DNA of 34,387 nucleotides from Elysia marginata (taxonomy: Eukaryota; Mollusca; Gastropoda; Plakobranchidae). How positions within the stretch are numbered: the first letter of the stretch is position 1; every line of letters begins with the position of its first letter. The notes under the pieces are model-generated. The model was not told the DNA's origin, made no database searches, and was given only the letters and a program-made list of their open reading frames with translations. Location: positions 1,027,093-1,061,479 of the forward strand of contig BMAT01002771.1 in assembly GCA_019649035.1 (NCBI GenBank). The letters are read 5' to 3'. This document shows, piece by piece, positions 10,654 through 23,400 of the stretch. The translations under genes were made by a program, and so were the position numbers.

Positions 10654-11288
10654 GTAAATCATCTTCCCTAAAAAATTTTAGCATTCTCACCAAAGACTCA
10701 TTGCAAAACATGTTTGACATAAATCTTTTTAGTCCGCACTTGATTCAAAACTAACCATTAAAACAAGCTTTAGTTATGAAAATACTGACATTTCTTTAAA
10801 AAACTCAAAAAAGGCTCATTTTGTTATTTCTATATTGACTGCTTTGTTTATACTGAAAATTGAACAAGTTTCACATCATTAAAGTTCATACCACTTATGA
10901 AGGGGTGTCCACCACATACATCTGGTTGGCTATTTACTTCTCTCAAATATTCTTCTAAAGCTTATTATTGAAATCCATTATGCTATTCAAAACATTAGAG
11001 CCACTTCAGCCTACGAATAAAAGAACACTTCGTAGTTGTCATGATATAAAATCTTTAAAAAACGAATCCAAATCTGTAAACAGGGAAGCAAAACTGTACA
11101 GTTTAATCGACTTCATCAACAACATTGGACGGATTTTGATAAAACTCAACTTCCAAACTGTGTATATAACATTAAACAAATCAGAAAAATACAGTGTATT
11201 AATTAATCCACATCAGAATGATAACAGGTGGAAAGACTGCCTTGAGGATTCCCTCTCAATAAGTGGAAAGACTCCCTTAGGGATTTGG

Positions 11289-11412
11289 CTAGTCTACTTC
11301 GATGAGAGAGCTCTTGAGTTGGTTTGTTTTAAACGCAGTGAAGGGATCTGGAGAGGACCTGCGAGAACTGGGCCCAGCTTCATCATTGTAGTTATCCATT
11401 CGAGAGTTAACT
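11289..11412 (-). CDS. EGF/SEA gene exon 26: cytoplasmic tail and stop
   Basis: The acceptor TTTTGTACAG is followed in phase 2 by codons for [24 protein letters not shown] and [12 protein letters not shown], then TAG. The tail is hydrophilic. RRSS fits a basophilic-kinase consensus and DPF fits an AP-2 appendage-binding motif; both are short motifs, so their roles are inference. A longer open frame on the opposite strand (10968-11489) overlaps this exon and is judged a shadow. Confidence 0.85.
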
Positions 11413-14400
11413 CTGTACAAAAGAGAACAAACTTGAAAATAGAACCTACACAAAACGTTAAATCAGGAGTCAGGAAAAATAAGGCATGAGAAAGCTAAAA
11501 CAAAAATTAAAAACACTCCTTAAAAAGTTCAATTATTGTAAAAGGGCAATTCGAAAAAAATTAAAATGACAATATCCTAGTTTTGTGTGTGATGAGAGAA
11601 AAATATAATATTTAGGAATATCCCAAAATTAACTTCAAGAAGGATACTCTTATTTACTTAAAAGAAATCAGCTTTCTAGCCCTCAAACACTCATCACAAC
11701 TGCTCAAGCTCATTAACTACTGCAATACAATAGAGACTTTGATACAGGATCTGTGAATTAGACAGCAGCTTATTATTTTTTTTCCAGGAGCTATTTCATG
11801 TACTAAAAGTTGCAATCTAAAGTATATTTTATTAACTTTGTAAAAGATAAGTGAAATATTATACCGCTTGTGTTTTTTTTTTACTTCGGCTGGTTATATT
11901 AAATCACTAAACCCAATATACATACATATACATGACCTCTTCAATTTCTTCCACTAACATTTTTCTCGGTCATAATTAAGATTGAATATATATAGTATAT
12001 GATATGCTACCAAGACATTTATTCATGATGCTCTCACCTCTTCTGGCCCTTGTATTTTTTCTTGTACCAACATGCAAAAGCGATTGCAACAATGGCAAGA
12101 ATGCCAAGAGGAAGTCCCACTGACAGTCCAACAATGAGGGGAATGTCCAAGTCTGTACACAATGAAAGAAGCAATGTGGTAATCAGTATTATTATGCAAC
12201 AATTTTCACATAAAAATCAGACTCAAATACAGAGGGCATTTTTACATTAGAGGAATAATTTTTACCTCGTAATAATGATTTTTTTCATGGATTTTACATT
12301 TCACATTTTTAGAAAGAAGTTAAAACACATAATGCTTAATTTCTTATAAACTAAAATAATTTAAACAAGAGTCTAATGAGGTACTTTTAGTTTTAATAGC
12401 AGTTATTTTCAGCTATAATTTACCATTATTTAAAAAACGAAAAAAAAACAACAAACAAGCAAACTTACTGTCTGAAGTGCTGTGAAAACAAAAAGAACAA
12501 TAATTATGTATCATTGGAGATATTTGTGGGATAAAGAAAAATATCTTTATTAAAAAAATATACGGAAAACTGTTTCGATAAAATTAGTTTAATATACATT
12601 TATATGAAATAATTAGCGATTACAACGAAAAATATTTTTTATACAGTTTTAGTTTTCAATGTAATTATTATTTTTATAGATCCTGCTAAAGTATATGCTG
12701 TAAAACAATGCTATCAAAAAGTTATCAATCATCAGGTATCTACATATGATGCAGCCTCTCCTAAAATTTCTCATCTCCATTCAATAATGATAAAAGTGCA
12801 AAAAGATTGTTTAGCCTACTATTGAAAATAAGGGTGCACCAAAGACAATTAATTCTTTATTTTTCTGATAATGGGACATAAAATATTAAAAATTATCTCC
12901 ACACTTCCCTTATGATAAGTTTGCAATGTCATGTCACGCTCATTTTTTAAAAAGTTAATTGCTTTTTAAATAATGTTTGAGGTACCAATCTTTTTACTCT
13001 TCGAGGAATCTCCTCTATCGGTGCTTAAAACATCATTTCAAATATAGCTTAACTAAGATTTGTGGACTTTGACCAAAACCAAAGGCATATAATCTTCCCA
13101 CTCAAGAGGCTTACTTGGAACAGTAAGCTGATCCAGATTCCGAAATGAGGCATGTTTCATCATCGGCACAAGCACTCAGCGCTGCCATTATTTCACACTT
13201 GTCAGTGGTACTGGTTACTGTGAAAGATGACAGTGATAATCAAATAAAACATTGCATATTTTCAATACAATGGTTTGGTTTATTGAGAAATAATTTGTTT
13301 CCAATCAATGAAATAACATATCGCAGAACAATCTCTTGTAAATTAGATTTTGCAAATTATATATAAGTTTTAAAAAATGCAGGAAAACGTTTAATAGAAA
13401 CTAAATTCCTGTAGGCCCTACCAAATGAACAGCATGCGACCCAATTTTAATGATTTTATTTTAAAGGAAAAATAACATCCAAAGGCCAATTTTCAATGTT
13501 TTAGGACTGAAGTTAAATTTTCACTATCAGTAACTGCATAATGCACTATAGCACTTACCAGTAAGCGATCCTATAACTACATTCACAGTGCTGAAGGTTC
13601 CATTGATGGTGATGCCATTTGTTACCAGAGCAATCAAAGCATCTGTCACCTGACTCTCCCCATTATCAGTTGTTTCAGTGTTGATAACAGTTGTGAAGTC
13701 CACAATCACACTGCCAGACCTGTTATCGAATTAGAAATAATAGCAAAGATTAGCCTGCCTTCATCTCTCTCTCTCACTGTCATGAGAACATAACCAGCGA
13801 AAAACTTTCCAACTCACAGAGCAGCAGTTTTTTAAGCGCTTTATTCAACTATGATAATAGGATATTTAGCTGACCATAGCCAGGTACTCATTTAACTCCT
13901 GGATGCGGTAGAGATATATGCGTTAATAGCCTCTCTCAAGGACTAAACGTCGACCTGCCGATTGTGGGACCACCAGACTCATTTGAGCTGGTTACAAGAC
14001 ATATAAAGATTTACGTTTTTTTCTAGGAGAATTTCTTGTTGTGGTTTTCCACAAAAAATATGTTCCATGTATATTGATAGAATTGAAATACACAACATTT
14101 ATGAAGTTACGCACCTCATTGCATTAATAATAAGCTTCGTTAAACCACTTGAAAACATGGAGAAGTGCTCAAACAGCTGAAACGAGAAAGTGTTAAAAAT
14201 TGTTAACAATGTGATTAAATAATTGTAAAAGAGAACTTGTTATGAAGTTTTGTGTTTTTTTTCACTTATACGTTTGATATGTAAAGACTATTTGCAATCT
14301 TTGCTATTGTACTTAAAGAAAGAAATATGGTAGATCAATCGGTATTGATAAAAAACAACATTAAATGAACAATAACAAAATTTAGCTGTTTTCACGTAAA

Positions 14401-17400
14401 AATAAAAATACAAAATTCTAAAATTCTGCCAATCTTTAAATTTGTAACATTATGTACTTTTAGTTTCAATGACGTGATGTTAATTTGCATAAATTGGAAT
14501 GAGTTAAAATAACACTTTTTTCCCATTTTCTCTTAAAGTAAGACTCTGCCAGCTGTGCTCTTCTTTGTTCCATTTCGTGTATTATTTTCTTCAGTTTTGG
14601 AAAAACTTTCGTAAAAGCAGCCAACAGGTACCCATTTTTGAAGTTCTAGCTTACTCTAAATCCACTGCCTTTTTTGCAACAAAACATGGTCATATCCGCT
14701 TTACAAATTTGCGAGGAAAAGCAAACAATGATGGAAAAAAAAACGACTTGATGATTCTATCACAGAGAAACTGAAGTCATGAAACAGTATATATATATAC
14801 GAACTGCCACCGGCCCATATATTTTGCCTAATTGCTTATAAAATAAAATTTATTTGATTGATAATGATCCTTTTCAAAATGCTAGGCCTAGTGACAAAAC
14901 TCTTAAGACGTTCATTATTTTTAATAAATGAATTTCGCCTACTGCACGCACTAAAAATGAGATTTGGCAAACTTCTTAGTCAAAGCCTTTATCATAAATT
15001 ACAAACTCATTGTGTTTTTTGCATACAATTTAAAATTGCAGAAAAGGGGATTAAAGTGCCACCAGTATTTGTAAAATGTCAGATGGTTTCACCATTTGAA
15101 AAAGTAAAAAAAAAAAGAAATTATTTGTCTTTTTTGTTTTCATTTTGTAACAATTAACTTAATATGTATGGCTGTTAACAATAATAAAAACTTAGGAATT
15201 AAATTTAAAAAAATACGAAATTTTAGAAATTTAAAGTCAAACTCTTATTTCCAAACAAAACAAAATAACTTTCTGGTTGTAAGCCCTTTGCAATCATTCA
15301 AACCGAGCCATTTTACATATTTTAGCACAGGTTAAAAGATTTTTGTCAACACTTATGACATCTGCGCAATTTTTTGAATAAATGTGAATGGCATTTCATT
15401 AGAAGAAAATCTAGTAAAACAGCTTGACATGATTCTAAAGAAAAATTCTATTTAGGCCTTTCAAAAATATAATTGACTTGATATACCTTGGGCTGCACAA
15501 GAGCATGCATGTTTATGTAGTCAGCTCCTAACGGCTCTTTCAAGTTACCACCATTCAGATTATTCAGTGTTGCTGTGCAAGCAGTGCTTAACGCATCTTT
15601 AAAAAAAAAAACAACAGAAAATTACTAGTGATGCAGTGCACATAGAAATACAAACTTCAGCACAATTGAATATGTCAATATACATACTGCAAACTTCAAA
15701 TAGCAGTTTTAGTAAATAAGCTGTAAGCAGCTTGAGAAACAATTCTAATGATAAAAAGTCTTGACAAAAAACAAATGTATGAGAATTTTTATTTATTTAC
15801 TTTTACATTTATTGAGCCTTTCTTACCAAAACGGCAGTAATCAATATGTCTCCAGTAATTGCTTTCCCAACGCTTATTTGTTTCAGTAATTATATAATAT
15901 TTTTTCTTTCTATTCTACACCTAACATTTGACCTTTAGCTTTATTTAAGCATGAATAAAACTTACTGTAGCAGTTTCTATTATCACTGTCAAGTTCTCGG
16001 CCCGAGTTACATGAGCAAGTGTATGATGCCTCAGCGTTGGTGCAAATATCTTCACAGGAGTGTTGCCCTGTTGTGCACTCATCAAGGTCTGATCAGAAAC
16101 CAACGGGAAAAGAAGTGGCTGTCATTTTTTTTTGTGCAAAATATTTTAGCTAACTGCTTGATAGTAATGAAAAAAATGTATGGTCTGAGGATGAAGACAT
16201 AAAATGAGGAAATGTATTGTCTGAAGTTGAAGACATAAAATGAGAAAATGTATGGTCTGAAGACAGAGACATAAAATGAGAAAATGTATGGTCCAAAGAT
16301 AAAGACATAAAATGAGGATATGTATGGTCTGAAGATGAAGATCATGTATGGTCTGTTGTCTCATTATTAAACTGTGCTATCATTCACTTTAAGAATATTA
16401 GCTAGAATCATGTGAGCTGCTGCCAATCAAAAAGGCCTTGGTAACAAAAAGCCCGAGTGCCTGCCACAGGTTTCAATCAACTACAGACCTACTAGCAATG
16501 CAGGCTTAGGCTACCATTTCCTTGTATTGGTTACATTCCTTGGTGACTGTCTCACTGCTCAAACATTTCCGTCCGTTAATGGATTGAATATGTTCATCAA
16601 GATCTAATTTTAAACTCTTGGTCATTGGCCAAGTGAATAGTTTTCTGTCATTAAGGCAGCCCTTTTGGTTTTAATCTATTTTGACAAGAGAGAGGGAGAG
16701 AGAGAGAAAGAAAGAGAGAGAGAACTTTAAAAGATACATGTATTTTACTTGTATCTTGAACCAAGAAAATAAAAAAAAATCTTTGTCAGTAGTAATGTCT
16801 GTAATTCTCAAACGCTACCCCAAGTTCTGATATTCCTTTTTAACTGCATATATTCTTCTCTGTATCAATTGCTGCTTATTTTGTTGGGTTTTTTTTTTGG
16901 TCAGAGTTATCTTTTTCATCACTTCTAAGGAGCCGCTGAAAGCGGCTGTATGGCATAGATCCCTAGATCAAGAGCTGCTGTGCGTGGCTGAATGGGCAAT
17001 AGGAGTTAACTCTATACACTTCTTTGAGTACGTATTTGTGGTACCATGTCTCTTCTAACCTTCACAGGTCCTTCCATCAGAAGCCAAAGAATATCCCGAG
17101 TTACAGGAGCAGGTATAGTTTCCAATGGAGTTGGTGCAGTTCTGGTTGCACACATTAGTAAAGTCTGCCGCACACTCGTCAATATCTGTTCAGGGTAAAG
17201 CAACATATAACGGGTAAACATACCTAAGACTACCACAAAAAAGTTAAAATAGTTAACAGCTTAGTCTATTGATTTTCTTCTAAGAACTGACGGTGTGAGA
17301 CTAAGGGCTATCCCATTATGACTTAATGTACGTTTATTTTTAAGACTGATAACATTCCTGAACTTCTTGACTATAAAATTTCAGAAAATAAAAAAACCAA

Positions 17401-20400
17401 TCATACAAAACAGTTAATTATGTTCATAAACGCCGGTTCATATTGATCAATACACATATCATTATCAGCAGAGACCATCTTCTCACAAATATACACAAAT
17501 ATTTTCCTGTCTCTCTCTCTCTTTCCCTCTCTTTATCTTAAATTAAACCCCCTGCAAAAATTTATAAGAATATCTGGAAACGTTAACACTACAAGAATTT
17601 GTTTTTAAAAAAGTTCAATAAGAGAAAATTTTTTTTGGAAAAAGTTTCTTTCAACAAAATCAAATATCTTTTTAAGTGTTTTCAAGCTTGAGATAAAGCA
17701 CTTAAAGTAAAGATTATTGCATGCTTTTTTCCATAAAAGTTTACCTATTGATTGATAATACTCAATAGTATCTCTCTCTCTAAAATGCAAGGGAAAGATT
17801 AGGAACGTAAAGCTTGAACAAAGATGTAAGAAAGATTCTGTGTACAAGAATTTACCTGTACACACGCCATTGGAATCTTCATATCCTTCATCACACTGAC
17901 ACACAAAAGAGCCTGGTGTGTTTGCACAGACCTGAACAATGATTTCAAGAAAAAAGAATGTTTTTCAAACAAGAGGATTTAAATGGTAGAATTTATTTAA
18001 AACAATATATGACTTAGTCTTGAGAAATAATCTCTTTCATATTGCTTTGCGTTCAGAGTGAATGAATCGGAAAATATCGTTCAAAGGTCTATTTTTCCTT
18101 CTTTTTATTATTTATATTTGAAGTGGAAATAAATTTTAATATCTTTCCCTAAAATATTAATAATCTAATGATTTTTTTACCTTTGAAAGCTAAACAACGT
18201 CTTGTTTAAAACAACAAAACTTTTGAAGGTAAAGATTGCAATATTCGACTCATTCTCCCTGAGCACAAGTCATTATGACTTTGGGAGTTTGGTCTGCATG
18301 ACCACTGACGCAAGATATCCTTCAAATAGGCTGACCAGCAAATTAAAATGTAGGTCTATTTAACACATTTTTTTATGGCAATAGGCGTACGTATTCAGAA
18401 ATTAATACTACTCAAAAAAGGTGTATAAATTTCGTTGGAAAACAAACAATTGTACTGCACCATGAGTAGGCTTCCATTTACCTGCTTTTGAAACACATGA
18501 GAAAAGAGATTTAAAAAACTGTCACTGTTCATACAACCCACAAGTTTCGATTCACTTCTTCCCTTTTGTTAGAAGCTATGACAAGTAGACTTGTTCTGAT
18601 CTAATGTATATTTTTAAGATACAGCATCAACTATACAAAGAGGAACAGTCTGACAGATTAGTGTAATTGTACCCAATTGATCCTGTTTGCCAAAGTACAG
18701 TTGTTGTTAACAGCGCACTCGTCTATATCTGTGTCACATCGTGTTCCAGTCCAGCCATCTTGGCAGGTACAGGCACCAGAAACAGCATTGCAACCGGAGC
18801 TGTATTCTCTGTTGCAGTCACAGGTTCCAGTACATTCATCGCCAAAAGTGAAAGCTTGACACGCTGGGAACATTGAGAAAATATACATATAATCGGGTAA
18901 ATGAAGGGTTTCCAGGCAAAATGAGATATCTCAGTTGAAAAGGATTGGGCAAAAATTGTGCGCTTATTTTCACAGTTTCTATCTTACCTACCATGAAAAG
19001 TAAAGTATCTATGAAGTTACGTACAGTTGTTTCAATTTTTCAACTAGAACAAGTTTTGAAAAAGGAAAATAACCTTTTTCAAAGTTTATTTGAATAGTAA
19101 TTTACAACAAGTTATGATGGAGATTGCCATGTCACTATGCGTTTCCCCTAAACATTACAAAATATGAATTCCAATCATAAAAAAAGAAAGTTGAAAAATT
19201 GCATAAACTCAAAAGTAAATTAAACTCTTGGAAAAAAACCAAGAAACACATTGTAGATTCCAATGAAAAAGTGGCTTTGAAACGCATGTTTATGACTCGT
19301 AATCAGTGGAAATGAGTGGGTTGTCAAAACTTTCACATTCAGTAAACATTGATACTTTGAATAGCCTATTTAGTTTTTTATTGAGCTTCTAAACATTAGC
19401 AATTATCAAAATTTTGTGGAGAAGATATCGGAAATTCTTTATTTGAAATATAGAGAAAGACAGGAACAAATCTATACTTGAAAGACGTTTTCTCATGTGT
19501 AAGAATTTGCAATGTCCAACTCATTAGCACTGGTTGCAAGAACTATTTCGAAGCGATGGGAGACAAATCTTACATACTCAGTACTGCTTAAGAAAGATCC
19601 CAAAAATCAGAGCGCTGATTATATAGAAACATAGGACTGGCAGATACAGGAAGTGATTTATTCACACATCCATTAGGAAACTTCTATGAACAATTAAGTG
19701 CTGCCCATTTATACTTTATGTGATTTGAATTGTTTTAACTACACATGTATTTATAATAAATTTGACTCTCCACAGACCCCAATCTTTCATGCTATATGTT
19801 TTATACATTGAAACTTTGACTCCTTATCCTAAGAAAGTTTAGGTCGAAGATTTCCAGCCCTGCTTTCTATATATGTCTACAACTGCCTAATTACTTATAA
19901 TTTTATGTCGTGACTGTGAAAGTTAGGGTGTCAAATTACAAGCAAATGTATTAGAGTGGTATTGAGACATATAGTTATCTATTTATGTACATATTTTGTA
20001 TAACGAAACGCGACCAAAACCAATTTTCATGGTCATTGGAAAAATAAAGTTTCATTATTCATAATAATTATTATTCAGATTATTTCTCCGTATAAACACC
20101 TATAGTAAAATGCTTCTCACCGGAACATAGGCTTCTGTTGGTATAGAAACCATCATCACACTTGCAGACAAAGCTACCGGGTGTATTCTCACAAGTTGAA
20201 TCAGGTTTTGAAGTACAGTTATGCGAATTGTCCGTACATTCATCCACATCTGTTGCACAATCAGCCCCACTCCAACCAGAGTTACAGTTACAGTTTCCAG
20301 ATACCTGAAACAAAAATTTAATATTTTTACTTTAAATATATATGTACATTGTAGCCTAGTCCTACCTTTCTATAAATATATAGAACTGTTCATCAACTGC

Positions 20401-23400
20401 ATATTTATTCATTGCTTATATAAAGAACTACCAACCGGCGACAAAGCAATAAAGGACACTGAAAGCAATCGATACTGCCATAGCAAGTCTTTGTTTTGCT
20501 CACATTTTTCTTTCATTATGTTTTAGGGACTTTTCCTTTGATAATTAATTTTAAAAATGTACGTGTAGGTCACTTGCTTTTAGCATTTCAGTCAGACCAT
20601 GACTTTTAGTGTGCGAATAGTGTGACAAGCTGTACATTCAAAAAGTTTGAATTTAGAGTAGCTTAGCAGACCATGTTCAGTGAATGATAATAACAATGCT
20701 ACAATAGATTACTGACTAGTCTCTTACGCTCTGTGCTCTATTTCGCATTAAACCAGGTCGTATATTCACGACATTGTGCCTAAGTTGGCTATGTACATTT
20801 TTTAAAGACAGAGTCTATGAAGTTCTAAGACAGAAAAGGCATTATTTGTTTTGTTCATAATGATAACAGAACTATTGATATTAAAGACTTCTTAACAGCT
20901 TTGATTGCGAAAGTGGCGATAGCAGAAGCAACGAAGATAAGTAAAATGTGTTTTTTATCTGTACCCTTAACTTATAATGGTGCTAGCGTGTAACACCATA
21001 AACATACAGCACATTAAACCATGCAATCATGTCGTATTAATGTCACACACCTTGTCACAAGAAGCAGTTCCTATTGCACTACAGGTACATGTTTGTGAAC
21101 ATTCATCTCCATATTTTCCTTCCACGCAATCTAAAAAAAGAAAGCATTTAATAATTAAATGCATAATATTGTCACATGAAAAATCGAAGACAGTAAAAAC
21201 GGCAGTTAAAATACAAAATGCAAAAGAAACAAGTGTGGGAAAAATTGTCTTTTATTTCTAATTTGATCTTTTACTATCATCAAGTCTGGAATTTATCACA
21301 GATTTCTTAATTATAGCTTCATATTGTTTTAATTCAGTGCTGATAGACTACGAAAAAATATTCTTCAAGTATCAATGCCTAACAAAGTAAAAACTATGAA
21401 ATATACTTCATTTGAGTAGTGAAAAGTCAATGAATCGATCAACATAACAAAATATTATATCTCAGATCAGCTCAACTCAACAAAGTTAAACTTTAAAAAA
21501 GTAACCGGCATTAATTAATATTAATGAAATAATTTGTGAAACATCTTTCATCGGTGTTTAGTAAACATTGAGAGCCATTGTGACTCAGCAGTGAAAAAAC
21601 TGTTTAACAGCGTTTCTTGCTCCTTTTCAAGCTTACCTAGTAATTTTGTAGCTAACTTGATCTTTTTTCCAGAACTTCCACTACTTCAGCTCTAAAAATA
21701 CTAGGGGTTACAACTTAACTTGGGTTTATCACCAGGCCCTGCAGTTCTCCACCTTTGGCCCTGTAACTATTACACTATTTGAAAATCCCCTTTAGCAAGA
21801 GATTGCATCAGCGATACTATATATGTTATTCAGATAACAGCAAAACATCAGATTATATGAAATATTGACATATAAAGCACACAAGAGCTTAAGTAATTTT
21901 ATTAACCAAAAGCTTTTAACAAATCAACATACCAGAGCAGTTAAAGCCATTATTGGCTAATTTCTGTCCCGGATCACAAGAACAGAAAAAGTTGGTGCCA
22001 TCTGCAGTCTCATTACAATTGCTGGCACATGGAGCATCAGCACACAGGTCAATGTCTGTGAAAAGAGGAAAATGTGATATTGTGTAAGACATGAAGACAT
22101 AGTTATGTCTCACGCCCAAGGTGAATAAATCTTATGTTGCAAGTTTTACCTTCAAAATTGTTTTGAATAAAACGATTTTCTAAGCTTCTAAAAGTAAAAA
22201 AACCACTTCATAAAACCATCAACTTTTAGCACAAAGTTTTGTTCATTTAAAAGATAGAGAAAAAGAAGAGGAATTATTCTATTTAAATGATGTTTTCTCG
22301 AAAAGTGAGCTTCCAATTTCCAATTCATTTGCCCTAGATGCGAGGCATATTTTCAACAGAACAATTGCACGTTTACTACACCTGTAGTTTCATTCTTAAA
22401 ATATTTTTAAAAAAAATGTAAAAATATGGAAAGAAAAATATGCTGACTGTCAATCCCTTCAAAACACGAAAATCAAGGGCACTGGGTTCTCAAAAAACCT
22501 ACTTAAAGCCATAATTGAGATCTATGAATGCCTTCTGGCCTTTTAGTTTTTTACTCAATAGGTATACTTCTCTTGTGACAAGTCGTGGTAATTTGTGAGG
22601 ACATTTGATTGTAAAAAAATGTGACAGAAAATGTCAAAAATCTTTTTTACAAACTTTCATTCAAAGTTATTATAAACAGTTTTCCATGTATTCTGATTTT
22701 TAAAGACAATTTGCACCCAATTTAATGTAATGTTGGAAGTTTTTTTTAGGAATCCCCACACTCTAATAAATAGAAAATAAACCTGTTATGTTCAAATTTC
22801 CAAATTGTTCTTGTATCTTTATCTTATTCCCACTGATTGAATAAGATTTTTTAAAGTTTTAAACAATATGGGTATATTGTGAAAATTATATATAATATTT
22901 TTTATTTAAACACAGTTTACCTTCCAAATGGGACATTGTATTCTTATTGGTAAAAGAGGCCAAAAGTATATTCGCACAAAAAGGTTTTTACTTTGTAGAA
23001 CCAATCCATCTTTGAAAGTAAGAAAACAATTATTGCTTCGAATCAAAGGAAATGTTTATCAGATCATGACATAATCAAATTAAGCAGTCATGACCAACTT
23101 TCAATGGCCAAAAATTAAATGTTTTCTGATAAAATGATATTAGGCCTAAAATAATACTTTGTGTAAGTATTAGGGCAACATACACACTTAAACCACCCCT
23201 AAAAGCATTTTAACTAGATAGTTATGGAAATACACCTTACCATTGCAAGTATATCCATTACCATCCAGTTCTTTTCCTCTCGGACAGAAACAAGTCTCTA
23301 CATTGTTCACAATTGCACATGTGTCAGTACAGTCTGTTCTCGTAACACATGCATCCTCCACTGCATTGAGGGTGTAGACAGGGAAACAACAATATTTTTA

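Larger units (their letters stand above)
11413..13558 (-). other. Introns around exons 23-25
   Basis: The intron parts 11413-12037, 12153-12468, 12480-13114 and 13218-13558 are AT-rich. Apart from the coding exons listed separately, nothing was recognised in them. Confidence 0.6.

Noticed and set aside
10968-11489. A 173-codon open frame on the + strand, the longest in the window
   Set aside because: It lies antisense over the terminal exon and 3' UTR of the EGF/SEA gene, has no family motif, and that exon is supported by phase, acceptor and a hydrophilic tail.
16082-16364. Two overlapping minus-strand frames with hydrophobic 12-residue repeats
   Set aside because: They arise from the 36-bp tandem repeat, whose length is a multiple of three; both frames being open argues against coding.
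16920-17010. Possible tRNA or tRNA-derived SINE head near GAGCCGCTGAAAGCGGCT
   Set aside because: A short stem exists, but no A box, B box or cloverleaf could be laid out.
18667-18876. Two plus-strand frames opposite exon 16
   Set aside because: They are antisense shadows of a clear MEGF/EGF exon with eight plus two cysteines in the correct pattern.
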